DNA of 64,000 bases, taken from Bacillus sp. 03113 (lineage in GTDB: Bacteria > Bacillota > Bacilli > Bacillales > Cytobacillaceae). A model generated the notes under the pieces. The model was not told the DNA's origin and made no database searches. It was given only the letters and a program-made list of their open reading frames with translations. This document shows positions 17,937 through 26,167 of this stretch, piece after piece; within the stretch, counting starts at the first letter, position 1, and every line of letters begins with the position of its first letter. The position numbers and the translations under genes are program-made. Location of the stretch: contig NZ_ML637008.1 in assembly GCF_006546985.1 (NCBI RefSeq), forward strand, positions 304,266 to 368,265, given 5' to 3'.

Positions 17937-20900
17937 CTATAAATTCCTGTGATTGCCCCTCGAGACTGGTTTATCAGGTTTTCCTTTTGTAAATGTAAAA
18001 ATATTTGAAACAGTTTTTCCAGTAAAATCATCTGTTGCAACTGCGTACCAGGAATAGGAATTGTTTTCGGTTAGCCCTTTCCATTTTACTTCTGTAATCA
18101 TTCCGCTCTTCACATTTTCTTTCCCGCCTATTTCTGTATTTGTATAGACGTTTACTTCGAAGGAATCGGTAGATACTCTCTTTTCCATAGGCTGCATATT
18201 TAAGTCCATTATGAATTCATCTTTGCCAGGATATACATCCATATTAAAATAATTGTAATCATTCAGATATGGGGAGTACGTATTGACTATGATTCGATTG
18301 TTATCCTGATCGATGTGAAGCAGGCGCATGTACCCTTGCCCACCCTCTGGTCCAGCCTGATAATCGGCAAGCAATTGATATACTTTGCGATCAGGTATAC
18401 CATCAAGATTATCATCAATTTCATCTATAATCGTCTGACTTTCATGATAATGTCCCGAAAGAACAGCAATGACATTTGGATTTTTCAATACAACTTCTTT
18501 ATATATCATTTCACCGTTCGGGTGTCTTGTACCACTGGCCATCAAGTATTCATGGAAACATAAAATAGCTTTTTTATCAGGATGCTCAGCAAGAACACGA
18601 TTCATCCACGCAATCCCTTCAGCATCCACTCCCCAGCCCAAATACATCATAAGATAATCGTTCCCATGTGCAGAAATTAAATCATAATGACCACGGTTAT
18701 TTTTGTAAGTTTCTCCGTAATAAGATTTGCCTGAGAAGCGGTCTGCACCAAAGTATTTATAAAACTGTGTATAGTCACTCGTCTTATGATCTACATCATG
18801 GTTTCCAGCTAGTACACCGTATGGAACATTCGCATTTTCTAACGTTTTCATAAATTGATCTGCATTTTTCCACTGATCTTCTATGAACGATTCTTCAACC
18901 AAATCGCCTGTATGGAAAACATACTTGATCTTCAATACATCCTTATTTTGCGCGATCCATTTGGTTTGTGCATCATAAATATATGGATAGGACTTCGAGT
19001 AGTACTGAGTATCAGACATCCAAACAAATGTGTAAGCATAGTCATTTGCGGATGCTGGAATTTCATCTTGAATAAGTACGTTTATTTTATGATCTTTCAT
19101 GTACTCCGAAACATTTACGTTACCTTTTAATGTAAAATCTCTTGTTCCAGCAATTTTATGCGTTATGACTTTCCATTTGTTTTCGAAATGACTCCATGCA
19201 TACATTGTTACTTTTCTTCCTTTTAGCGATTTTCCTTTCCATACCAGCTCAACAACATCTTTCTCATTTACCGAACGATCTAGTATTACATCAAAGCGAT
19301 GATAAGGGAACTTGTCAAAGGATTTAGTTGTTAAATACTTTCCATCTCGGGCTGAAATCAGAGAAAGTTCTGCATTAGTCAATGGCTGCTCTCCTTCCGG
19401 AACAGCTATTTGGGGCGGTTCTACAATAGCTGTGTTTTCATAAGATGTTATGCTATTCGTATTCTTCGGTTTATATTGAAATGCTTGATAAAAAGTAACA
19501 TCCATGTCATCATTTGTTGGATCTGAAACTTTTACCAGAATTTTCGGAGTTCCATTTATCTTACCTGTTGATGTTACGGACACTGGTTTATTAGGGTTTT
19601 CATCGACGACAGTAAATGGAAACTTCTCTTCTTTTGTATTTCCTGCTTTGTCAACAGCTTTGATAAGTAATAAATGATTCCCCGGATTCAGCTGTGATGA
19701 TGAAGTATAGTATGGAGTTGCAATCTTGCTTCCATCAAGGGTTACTTCAATTGTATCTACCCCTGAAATCGCATCAGTAATGACAGGGTCAATCACGAAT
19801 TCACCTTTGTATTGTTTATTTTTATTGATGGAAGGGTCAATAGTAGGAGCTGTGTTATCCACAATAACGGGAATTTTCACTTCTTCATTTGAATCTTTAA
19901 CCGTAATCGTATGCTTCCCATCAGTCACAGTCATTGTATTCCAACTGTATGCTTTTGAAGCCGCATCCTCTTCTGAAATAATAAAGTGAAAATCTTTATA
20001 TGGATTACTGTCTTTCATGGCGATTATTTTTGTTGGGCTGCTGAATGAAGAATCCTTAATAATTGTGCCATCTCCTAACACTAACCGAACATTTCGCAAA
20101 AGGTAATCATCCCGATTTTCCACTGAATCTAAATCAAATGAGGTTGCTTTATTGCCAGAGCGAATTGTAAACATATTATCCCCAATTTTCAAACGGTCAG
20201 GTTGGATTGGAACTGTGATTGTTTGCCATTCTAAAATCCATTCGTCAAAAATTTTTAGTACTTCATTCCCCATCGTCACCCCATTTTGAAAAAACATATC
20301 TACGCTGCTTACTTCAAATGCGAGATAAGATGTGTTTTCAAATGTTTTATATGTTTTTGTGGCAACCCTCTGATCATCAATCAGCAGTTCGATCATGTCA
20401 GCAGACTCATCATTAGAGGTTCCTGTAATGACTGCTTTTCCAGCTAGAATTTGGTTATCTATTACATTTACACGAAGACTTTCCATATTTCGGACGTTTG
20501 TAACCTTTACCTTGTATGTGTTGCTTTTTGTTTCATTTTGTCCGTCAGACACGACAAAGAAATATTCAATATAATCTTTCCCAATAATTTCGGGTGAGTA
20601 AACCGTATAATGGTAAAACATAGTGTTGTAGTCCTGCTGTAAAATCTCACTTTTGTAGTCGCTTGTATCATTGACCTTATAGAAGACTCTAACTGTTTTT
20701 ACCGCTTTGTCGTCTTGAGCATCTACAGTTAGTTTAAAATCCTCTGCTTCCTTCACTTCTGTTTGTGTGGTTAGATTTTCAAGGGTAGGCTTTCTAAGAT
20801 CTTCTTCCATATGCACCGACTGGGTGGGGACTTGATAAGCATCTACCTTTCCAGGAGTTCCATTTTCCACTCCGGCACTAACTTTTGATGAAATCGTTGA

Positions 20901-21746
20901 TCCGTTTTGGGAAATTTGGAATAGGATGCCTTTGTTTCGTTGTGTGTCATCTACACCTTCTTGATCATTATAGTAAGATACGGAAATTTCTTTTTTTGTA
21001 TTATCGGCCACAACAAGTCCATGCATACCAGTATTCGCCATGCTAGCGTTGTAAACCCGGACAATATTTTGTTTTTCCACTAAACTGGTTCCATAGTTTT
21101 TATTAAAGTCTGCAACTGTTTTCTCTACGTTCTTATCGTTGATGATCCAGAAAACTAGCGTATCCTTCGACTTAATAAACAAATCGTCTGGAACGGAAGG
21201 CCAAATAACGTCTGTTGTAGACTGAGCTCCATTTCGATACATAAGCTTATAATCTTTAAAATTAATACTTTTATCGGTATTGTTATAGACTTCGATAAAC
21301 TCGTAGCCATCAACACCCCCAGTATTGGTGCTGTCAGGTACGATTTCAGTTACAAGAAAAATAGGTAACTTTGAAAAATCAACATTCGGATTTGATTTGG
21401 TTACTGTATGCTCTGATGTTTTCGTTGTATTTGTCCCGTTAGATGCATCAATGTAATCTAGTGGTAAAACTGAGGTAATCGTAGCTTGAGCGGCGTCCAT
21501 GCTACCGAGAGTAGTGTCTGCCAAGGTTCGCAGCTTATTTATCGCTGTCCATGACTGAGGATAAATAATTTGAGGTGTTAATGAAAAATCTAGATAATCT
21601 TCAACTACTTTACTTTTAAGTTTATCATCTACATCAGCTTTGGGAGACGCTTCTCCCATTTTCGGAAACAATGTCCCGAAGTTCAAGAGCACCAATGAAG
21701 TCGTTGCAATACAAGCTAGAAGCTGTTTTCTCCTTATTCTTATCAT
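17937..21746 (-). CDS. Large secreted lamin-tail/metallophosphoesterase protein
   Basis: 1269 residues with a signal peptide (RIRRK, hydrophobic to about 28, processing near GEASP). Residues about 128-300 form a lamin-tail (LTD) domain (LVTEIVPDS, YEFIEVYNNTDKSINFKDYKL). Ig-like modules follow (DDKAVKTVRVFYKVND; VDNTAPTIDPS to VDKAGNTKEEKFPF). The calcineurin-like phosphoesterase is at about 905-1160: MSDTQYY, HTGDLVEE (945-952), GNHDVD (981-986), CFHEY and SGHYHES. The first metal motif reads DTQ, not DxH. A short fibronectin-like tail ends the protein. No sortase or S-layer anchor is visible. Extracellular phosphodiester or nucleotide hydrolysis is inferred. AGGAGGACAGC precedes the ATG. 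Confidence 0.85.
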   Translation of the reverse strand: MIRIRRKQLLACIATTSLVLLNFGTLFPKMGEASPKADVDDKLKSKVVEDYLDFSLTPQIIYPQSWTAINKLRTLADTTLGSMDAAQATITSVLPLDYIDASNGTNTTKTSEHTVTKSNPNVDFSKLPIFLVTEIVPDSTNTGGVDGYEFIEVYNNTDKSINFKDYKLMYRNGAQSTTDVIWPSVPDDLFIKSKDTLVFWIINDKNVEKTVADFNKNYGTSLVEKQNIVRVYNASMANTGMHGLVVADNTKKEISVSYYNDQEGVDDTQRNKGILFQISQNGSTISSKVSAGVENGTPGKVDAYQVPTQSVHMEEDLRKPTLENLTTQTEVKEAEDFKLTVDAQDDKAVKTVRVFYKVNDTSDYKSEILQQDYNTMFYHYTVYSPEIIGKDYIEYFFVVSDGQNETKSNTYKVKVTNVRNMESLRVNVIDNQILAGKAVITGTSNDESADMIELLIDDQRVATKTYKTFENTSYLAFEVSSVDMFFQNGVTMGNEVLKIFDEWILEWQTITVPIQPDRLKIGDNMFTIRSGNKATSFDLDSVENRDDYLLRNVRLVLGDGTIIKDSSFSSPTKIIAMKDSNPYKDFHFIISEEDAASKAYSWNTMTVTDGKHTITVKDSNEEVKIPVIVDNTAPTIDPSINKNKQYKGEFVIDPVITDAISGVDTIEVTLDGSKIATPYYTSSSQLNPGNHLLLIKAVDKAGNTKEEKFPFTVVDENPNKPVSVTSTGKINGTPKILVKVSDPTNDDMDVTFYQAFQYKPKNTNSITSYENTAIVEPPQIAVPEGEQPLTNAELSLISARDGKYLTTKSFDKFPYHRFDVILDRSVNEKDVVELVWKGKSLKGRKVTMYAWSHFENKWKVITHKIAGTRDFTLKGNVNVSEYMKDHKINVLIQDEIPASANDYAYTFVWMSDTQYYSKSYPYIYDAQTKWIAQNKDVLKIKYVFHTGDLVEESFIEDQWKNADQFMKTLENANVPYGVLAGNHDVDHKTSDYTQFYKYFGADRFSGKSYYGETYKNNRGHYDLISAHGNDYLMMYLGWGVDAEGIAWMNRVLAEHPDKKAILCFHEYLMASGTRHPNGEMIYKEVVLKNPNVIAVLSGHYHESQTIIDEIDDNLDGIPDRKVYQLLADYQAGPEGGQGYMRLLHIDQDNNRIIVNTYSPYLNDYNYFNMDVYPGKDEFIMDLNMQPMEKRVSTDSFEVNVYTNTEIGGKENVKSGMITEVKWKGLTENNSYSWYAVATDDFTGKTVSNIFTFTKGKPDKPVSRGNHRNL

Positions 21747-22251
21747 GCTGTCCTCCTAGTTGAATGTTCATGTTGTTCAAATTAATTTTATTAAATCTGT
21801 TTTTAGGAACTAATAATTTATTGTAAAATTTTTCTGAATTTTAAAAGTGGAACTTTCATGAGCAAGGTTCTTGGAGCATGTTAAATATGAATGAGACTCA
21901 ATTAATACTATTGCTCATTATCAAAAATGTAAGCTTATCCACATACAGAGGAAACCTACAACTTGAAAGTAGAATATTTGAGCTTTTCGGAAAGACCATT
22001 TCGAGCTATAGAAGTTATGAAAATTTTTAATGCTGCAGGATGGTGGGAAGAAGTAAAATATTCGACTAAATAAATCCAGAATAAGAAAAAACATATTGGA
22101 AAATTAGTATATCCGTTTTAATTTTAGAGAATAGATTGACACTTTCAGAAGAACCGTGTTATAAACACAATAGTAAAACTCAGCACATAAAAGTATAAAT
22201 TTTTAAAAATACTATTGATAAAAGCGGAAAAACAGGGGGAAAAGTACTATC
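21747..22251. other. Intergenic region with an acetyltransferase-like remnant
   Basis: About 500 bases between divergent genes. The plus strand from about 21933 to 22074 reads as eroded coding sequence: one frame gives YNLKVEYLSFSERPFRAIEV and, after a shift at an A run near 22020, KIFNAAGWWEEVKYSTK. The AGWWEE block resembles the start of some GNAT acetyltransferases. There is no start codon and there are stops in frame, so it is a remnant. The promoter of the next gene is at 22136. Confidence 0.35.
22136..22165 (+). promoter_or_regulatory. Sigma-A-type promoter of the DRE-TIM gene
   Basis: TTGACA (22136-22141), 18-base spacer, TATAAA (22160-22165), 86 bases upstream of the ATG. Confidence 0.7.
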
Positions 22252-23211
22252 ATGGAACATCGTAATAAAATTATAGATTGTACCATTCGTGATGGAGGTT
22301 TAGTTAATAATTGGGATTTTAGCGTCGAATTTGTTCAAGACTTGTATAATGGCCTAAGTGCAGCAGGGGTTGAATACATGGAGATTGGCTATAAAAATTC
22401 CGCTAAGCTTCTTAATGCAACTGAGCCAAATCCATGGAGATTTCTTGATGATCATTTCCTGAAAGAAATTATTCCTGAGAAAAAGTTCACAAAGCTGTCA
22501 GCTTTAGTTGATATTGGACGTGTAGACCCAAATGACATTCTACCACGCGAGGAAAGTGCTTTAGATATGATTCGAGTGGCGTGCTATATTCGCGAAGTAG
22601 ATAAAGGTTTAGAGCTAGTCCAAATGTTCCATGATTTGGGTTATGAGACTGCACTGAACATTATGGCATTATCTAGTGTGCCTGAAAATCAGCTTATTGA
22701 AGCATTTGAAATGGTGAAGGAAAGTCCTGTAGATGTTGTATATATAGTTGACTCTTTTGGAAGCTTAGATCCTGCGGATATTGAGCATCAAGTGAAAAAG
22801 TTCCAAGCAATGCTCCCTAACAAACAGCTTGGGATCCATACACATAACAACATGCAGTTAGCATTTGCCAATACGATAACTGCGTTACGAAATGGGGTTA
22901 CATTTCTTGATTCGTCTGTTTATGGCATGGGTCGTGCGGCTGGTAACTGTAACACAGAGTTACTCGTTAGCTACATTCAAAAACCGAGCTATGAGATGAA
23001 GCCAGTTCTTGGCGTAATTGAAAAGCACATGCTAGAAATGCGTCAAAAGTGGGAGTGGGGCTACATCATTCCTTATATGATTTCTGGTGTCCTTAATGAA
23101 CATCCACGTGTCGCGATGGCTTACCGTGATAGCGCCGATCGTGACAAATTCGTAGATTTTTATGACAAGGTAACATCACCAGAAGTCACGCTGGCTCCAG
23201 CATCAAAATAG
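22252..23211 (+). CDS. DRE-TIM metallolyase (HMGL-like aldolase domain protein)
   Basis: A 319-residue TIM barrel of the DRE-TIM superfamily, which includes 4-hydroxy-2-oxovalerate aldolase, HMG-CoA lyase and isopropylmalate synthase. The first strand carries IDCTIRDGG (metal-binding Asp and catalytic Arg), the metal histidines are in GIHTHNNMQLA, and a GMGRAAGNCNTE loop closes the active site. At 319 residues with no C-terminal regulatory domain it looks like a lyase, not a synthase. Substrate and pathway are unknown and there is no partner dehydrogenase nearby. AGGGGGAAAAG precedes the ATG. Confidence 0.8.
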   Translation: MEHRNKIIDCTIRDGGLVNNWDFSVEFVQDLYNGLSAAGVEYMEIGYKNSAKLLNATEPNPWRFLDDHFLKEIIPEKKFTKLSALVDIGRVDPNDILPREESALDMIRVACYIREVDKGLELVQMFHDLGYETALNIMALSSVPENQLIEAFEMVKESPVDVVYIVDSFGSLDPADIEHQVKKFQAMLPNKQLGIHTHNNMQLAFANTITALRNGVTFLDSSVYGMGRAAGNCNTELLVSYIQKPSYEMKPVLGVIEKHMLEMRQKWEWGYIIPYMISGVLNEHPRVAMAYRDSADRDKFVDFYDKVTSPEVTLAPASK

Positions 23212-23286
23212 TTTAGATTCCAAAGAATACCTCTACGGGATAAATATATAGCTAATATTTATACTAAAACTTAATAATTTTGAACT

Positions 23287-23322
23287 AAAACAGCCTCTTT
23301 CAGAAGAAGGAGGCTGTTTTCT
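23287..23322 (+). terminator. Terminator after the DRE-TIM gene
   Basis: AAAACAGCCTC (23287-23297) pairs with GAGGCTGTTTT (23310-23320), followed by CTATT. Confidence 0.85.
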
Positions 23323-23334
23323 ATTCCATCACTA

Positions 23335-23631
23335 TATAAAATATATAGCGGAACAGCAACAATCAATAATAAACTTATACAGGCTGATGGACTATTATTG
23401 GACTATATAGATGCTAACCATAACAGTTTCTCGAACCCAAAGGATTTCTTTGAGTCTTTTGCTGATGTAATTTATTCAGGAACTATTAATGAGGAAGGTT
23501 ATGACCCAAGTGGTCTTTATTGGTTGCCAAAACGTACTAATACTGCAAATCCTTTATTGTTTGCTTTAAGTGAATTTTCTGATTGGCTTCATAAGGAATA
23601 TGGAGCATATCAAAAGAGCAACAAGCAGTAA
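23335..23631 (+). pseudogene. Gene fragment, possibly N-terminal part of a phage-type integrase
   Basis: The frame is open upstream of the first usable start (TTG 23398) back into the preceding terminator, and no ribosome binding site is seen, so the true 5' end is lost. The readable part (DYIDANHNSFSNPKDFFESF; YDPSGLYWLPKRT; FALSEFSDWLHKEYGAYQ) resembles the N-terminal region of large site-specific integrases found in Bacillus, but this is a recollection and the catalytic domain is absent. It ends at a TAA at 23629-23631. If correct, it marks an old integration event next to the resistance gene. Confidence 0.4.
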
Positions 23632-23869
23632 TTTGAGGTGAAGATGATGCTGATATTGTATTCTATAAAAAAAATTGTTAATATAAAAATACAATTATGA
23701 GAGGACTGATGGATGGACAATGAATAACTAATCTATATTTTTATTTGAAATGAATAACTTCAAACTACAAAATATAGGGTTAGTCTATCCATTTTTATAA
23801 ATCAGTTTACACTTTAATTGTCATGATTCCAATGACAAAAAAGAACTTATTTAATATAAGTGAAAGACT

Positions 23870-23903
23870 AATCCTTCCAATTACAAATTGGGAGGATTTT
23901 TTA
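23870..23903 (+). terminator. Terminator upstream of the ABC-F transcription unit
   Basis: AATCCTTCCAATT (23870-23882) pairs with AATTGGGAGGATT (23886-23898), one G-U, three-base loop, then TTTTTATT. It insulates the ABC-F leader from upstream transcription. Confidence 0.8.
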
Positions 23904-23920
23904 TTCTCTCATAGATAAGA

Positions 23921-23949
23921 TTGATGTTTTTTTAATCTTTAACTTTAAT
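23921..23949 (+). promoter_or_regulatory. Promoter of the ABC-F leader/resistance operon
   Basis: TTGATG (23921-23926), 17-base spacer, TTTAAT (23944-23949). The predicted start, near 23956, would place the leader-peptide binding site at the very 5' end of the transcript. Confidence 0.6.
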
Positions 23950-23973
23950 CCAATAAATAAAGGAGGGAGAGAA

Positions 23974-24084
23974 ATGAGCAATTCAGACACTATTGTTACG
24001 CATGTAATACTCCGTATAAGTCGTAATTTCCATCAAACTTATACGGAGAAATTGAGAGTAGATGGATGTGCCGACTTTGTATAA
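23974..24084 (+). CDS. Leader peptide of the ABC-F gene (36 residues)
   Basis: ATG 23974 follows AAAGGAGGGAG at ideal spacing; the frame runs 36 codons (MSNSDTIVTHVILRISRN...) to TAA at 24082-24084, 37 bases before the ABC-F ATG. Codons 13-16 lie exactly on the left arm of the first hairpin, and the stop codon lies within the left arm of the second. This is the organisation expected of a regulatory leader translated to sense ribosome stalling by an antibiotic. No function of the peptide itself is implied. Confidence 0.75.
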   Translation: MSNSDTIVTHVILRISRNFHQTYTEKLRVDGCADFV

Positions 24085-24114
24085 AAAGTAAAAAGTATTG
24101 ATATACAAAGGAGG
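24010..24114 (+). promoter_or_regulatory. Four-arm translational attenuator before the ABC-F gene
   Basis: Arm 1 (24010-24021, CTCCGTATAAGT) pairs perfectly with arm 2 (24037-24048, ACTTATACGGAG). Arm 3 (24075-24083, CTTTGTATA) pairs perfectly with arm 4 (24102-24110, TATACAAAG), which runs into the GGAGG of the ABC-F binding site. Arm 2 can instead pair with arm 3 (24039-24048 with 24075-24084: ten pairs, two of them G-U), which would free arm 4. There is no T run, so control is probably translational. The arrangement parallels ermC. Confidence 0.75.
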
Positions 24115-24121
24115 AATTATC

Positions 24122-25600
24122 ATGTCAATGATACAAGTTCAAGACTTAACCTTTTCTTATCCAGGTAGCTTTGACAATATTTTTGAAGGTGTGAACTTTC
24201 AAATAGATACGGATTGGAAACTTGGATTTATCGGTAGAAATGGACGAGGTAAAACAACATTCTTTAATTTATTATTAGGAAATTATGAGTATAGTGGGAA
24301 AATCATTTCTTCGGTAGAATTTAATTATTTCCCTTATCCAGTTTCGGATAAAAACAAGTATACTCATGAAATCATTGAAGAAATTTGCCCTCAAGCAGAG
24401 GATTGGGAATTTCTTCGTGAAATATCCTATCTAAATGTTGAAGTCGAGGTCATGTACCGACCATTTAAAACATTATCAAATGGAGAACAAACAAAGGTGT
24501 TGCTTGCTGCACTTTTTTTGAATGAGGGTCAATTTCTATTAATTGATGAGCCAACCAATCATCTAGACACTGATGCACGAAAGATGGTCTCTGATTATCT
24601 AAGGAAGAAAAAAGGGTTTATTTTAATTTCACATGACAGAATCTTTTTAGATGGATGCGTTGACCATATCTTATCTATAAATAGAGCAAATATTGAAGTT
24701 CAAAGTGGTAACTATTCTTCTTGGAAGTTAAATTTTGATAGACAGCAGGAACACGAAGAGGCAACAAATCAGCATCTACAAAAAGACATAGGGAGATTAA
24801 AACAGTCTTCAAAGCGTTCAACAGGTTGGTCTAATCAAGTGGAAGCTTCCAAAAATGGGACAACGAATTCGGGTTCTAAGTTGGACAAGGGTTTTGTAGG
24901 ACATAAAGCGGCAAAGATGATGAAGAGAGCAAAGAACCTTGAATCAAGGCAACAAAAAGCTATTGAGGAAAAGTCAAAACTACTAAAAAATGTGGAAAAA
25001 AACGAGTCATTAAAAATAGAACCATTGGAATTTCAGTCAAATGAATTGATTGTTTTGGCTGATGTGTCTGTTAAGTACGATGGCCAAATAGTGAATAAGC
25101 CAATTAGCTTTAAAGTTGAACAAGGTGACCGAATTGTACTTGATGGAAAGAATGGAAGCGGAAAAAGTAGTATCCTAAAACTAATTCTAGGAAATCCGAT
25201 ACAACATACAGGCTCAATGAATTTAGGTTCAGGCCTCATCATTTCCTATGTCCAACAAGATACTTCTCATTTAAAGGGACTGTTATCGGACTTTATTGAA
25301 GAGCATGAGATTGATGAAACGTTATTTAAATCCATCCTACGTAAGATGGATTTTGACCGAATTCAATTTGAGAAAGATATATCTCATTATTCTGGTGGAC
25401 AAAAGAAAAAGCTGCTTATAGCCAAAAGTTTATGTGAAAAAGCACATTTATATATTTGGGATGAACCGTTAAATTTTATTGATATTTATTCGCGCATGCA
25501 GATTGAAGATCTTATTCAAAGATTTAATCCCACAATGGTTATTGTTGAGCATGATCAGGCATTTCAACAAAAAGTTGCAACAAAAACTATATCTATGTAG
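24122..25600 (+). CDS. ABC-F ribosomal protection protein, Lsa-like
   Basis: A 492-residue soluble protein with two ABC domains and no membrane segments. Domain 1: GRNGRGKTT, LSNGEQTKVLLAALF, LIDEPTNHLD. A charged interdomain linker follows (about 205-310). Domain 2: DGKNGSGKSS, YSGGQKKKLLIAKSL, IWDEPLNFIDIYS. Length, the LSNGEQTK signature and the EPLNFIDIY Walker B suit the Lsa group, which displaces lincosamides, streptogramin A and pleuromutilins from the ribosome. ATG 24122 is chosen because AAAGGAGG lies seven bases upstream; the longer TTG reading has no site. The leader structure supports drug-inducible expression. Confidence 0.85.
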   Translation: MSMIQVQDLTFSYPGSFDNIFEGVNFQIDTDWKLGFIGRNGRGKTTFFNLLLGNYEYSGKIISSVEFNYFPYPVSDKNKYTHEIIEEICPQAEDWEFLREISYLNVEVEVMYRPFKTLSNGEQTKVLLAALFLNEGQFLLIDEPTNHLDTDARKMVSDYLRKKKGFILISHDRIFLDGCVDHILSINRANIEVQSGNYSSWKLNFDRQQEHEEATNQHLQKDIGRLKQSSKRSTGWSNQVEASKNGTTNSGSKLDKGFVGHKAAKMMKRAKNLESRQQKAIEEKSKLLKNVEKNESLKIEPLEFQSNELIVLADVSVKYDGQIVNKPISFKVEQGDRIVLDGKNGSGKSSILKLILGNPIQHTGSMNLGSGLIISYVQQDTSHLKGLLSDFIEEHEIDETLFKSILRKMDFDRIQFEKDISHYSGGQKKKLLIAKSLCEKAHLYIWDEPLNFIDIYSRMQIEDLIQRFNPTMVIVEHDQAFQQKVATKTISM

Positions 25601-25824
25601 TTTAATATGAAGAATTGAAGATACAATCAGTAAATTAGGTTATTAAACTATAGGGTGCCGCTTTAGTTCAACAAGGTTGTTACTAGAAATTTATCCCGTC
25701 TGTTTATGAAAAAAACTATTTAATCCGAGTTAGCAGGTATCTAATTCCGTGAAATTAATAATTTTTGTACAAGAAAGAACATTGATATTATAAGGGTCCA
25801 TTCCGGAAAATAATGAAAAATTAC
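25601..25824. other. Intergenic region downstream of ABC-F gene
   Basis: AT-rich, with no convincing reading frame. A GC-richer piece near 25651-25700 looks structured but I cannot name it. Confidence 0.3.
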
Positions 25825-25863
25825 AAAAAGGCAAGGTTTATTACTTTAAACCTTGCCTTTTAG
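25825..25863 (+). terminator. Terminator downstream of the ABC-F gene
   Basis: AAAAGGCAAGGTTTA and TAAACCTTGCCTTTT are perfect complements with a short loop, symmetrical enough to work in both directions. It is about 225 bases after the ABC-F stop. Confidence 0.85.
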
Positions 25864-26041
25864 ATTTAGTATATGTTTTGGTATTTATACTATAACAACT
25901 ATCCAGTAATATCATGACCTAATATTAGTTTAGTATATATTTACTATATATTTAATCTCAAGAGGTATTTTTTTGTATTATTTTCTTTTACGAATAAAGA
26001 ATCTCATTCGTACTGCCAATAAGATTCCTGCTCCATTTGAT

Positions 26042-26167
26042 ATGCAGCATTTTCTATTAAAAGAAAATGTTGTCATGTGGGAAGTATCAATTTATGATCA
26101 GAGTAGTGGTTATCTGAGAGGAGTTGAGACTGATACCTCGTTCCATGTGGTTGTCAAAATTCACTGA
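26042..26167 (+). CDS. Possible small protein overlapping the histidine kinase start
   Basis: A 41-codon frame from ATG 26042 (MQHFLLKENVVMWEVSIYDQ...) ends at 26167, overlapping the kinase 5' end in another frame. It lacks a good ribosome binding site, and the frame stays open upstream to a TTG at 25973. Position and overlap recall comX-comP, but the C-terminus has no ComX-type tryptophan region and no comQ-like gene is present. It may be a remnant. Confidence 0.25.
   Translation: MQHFLLKENVVMWEVSIYDQSSGYLRGVETDTSFHVVVKIH

Noticed and set aside
18315-20416. Several plus-strand frames inside the large secreted protein gene
   Set aside because: All antisense to recognised domains, with no binding sites.
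24010-24048. Intrinsic terminator in the ABC-F leader
   Set aside because: The stem is perfect but followed by AAATTGAGAG, with no T run; attenuation is more likely translational.
26042-26167. Confident ComX pheromone precursor
   Set aside because: No ComX-like tryptophan near the C-terminus and no comQ prenyltransferase gene.
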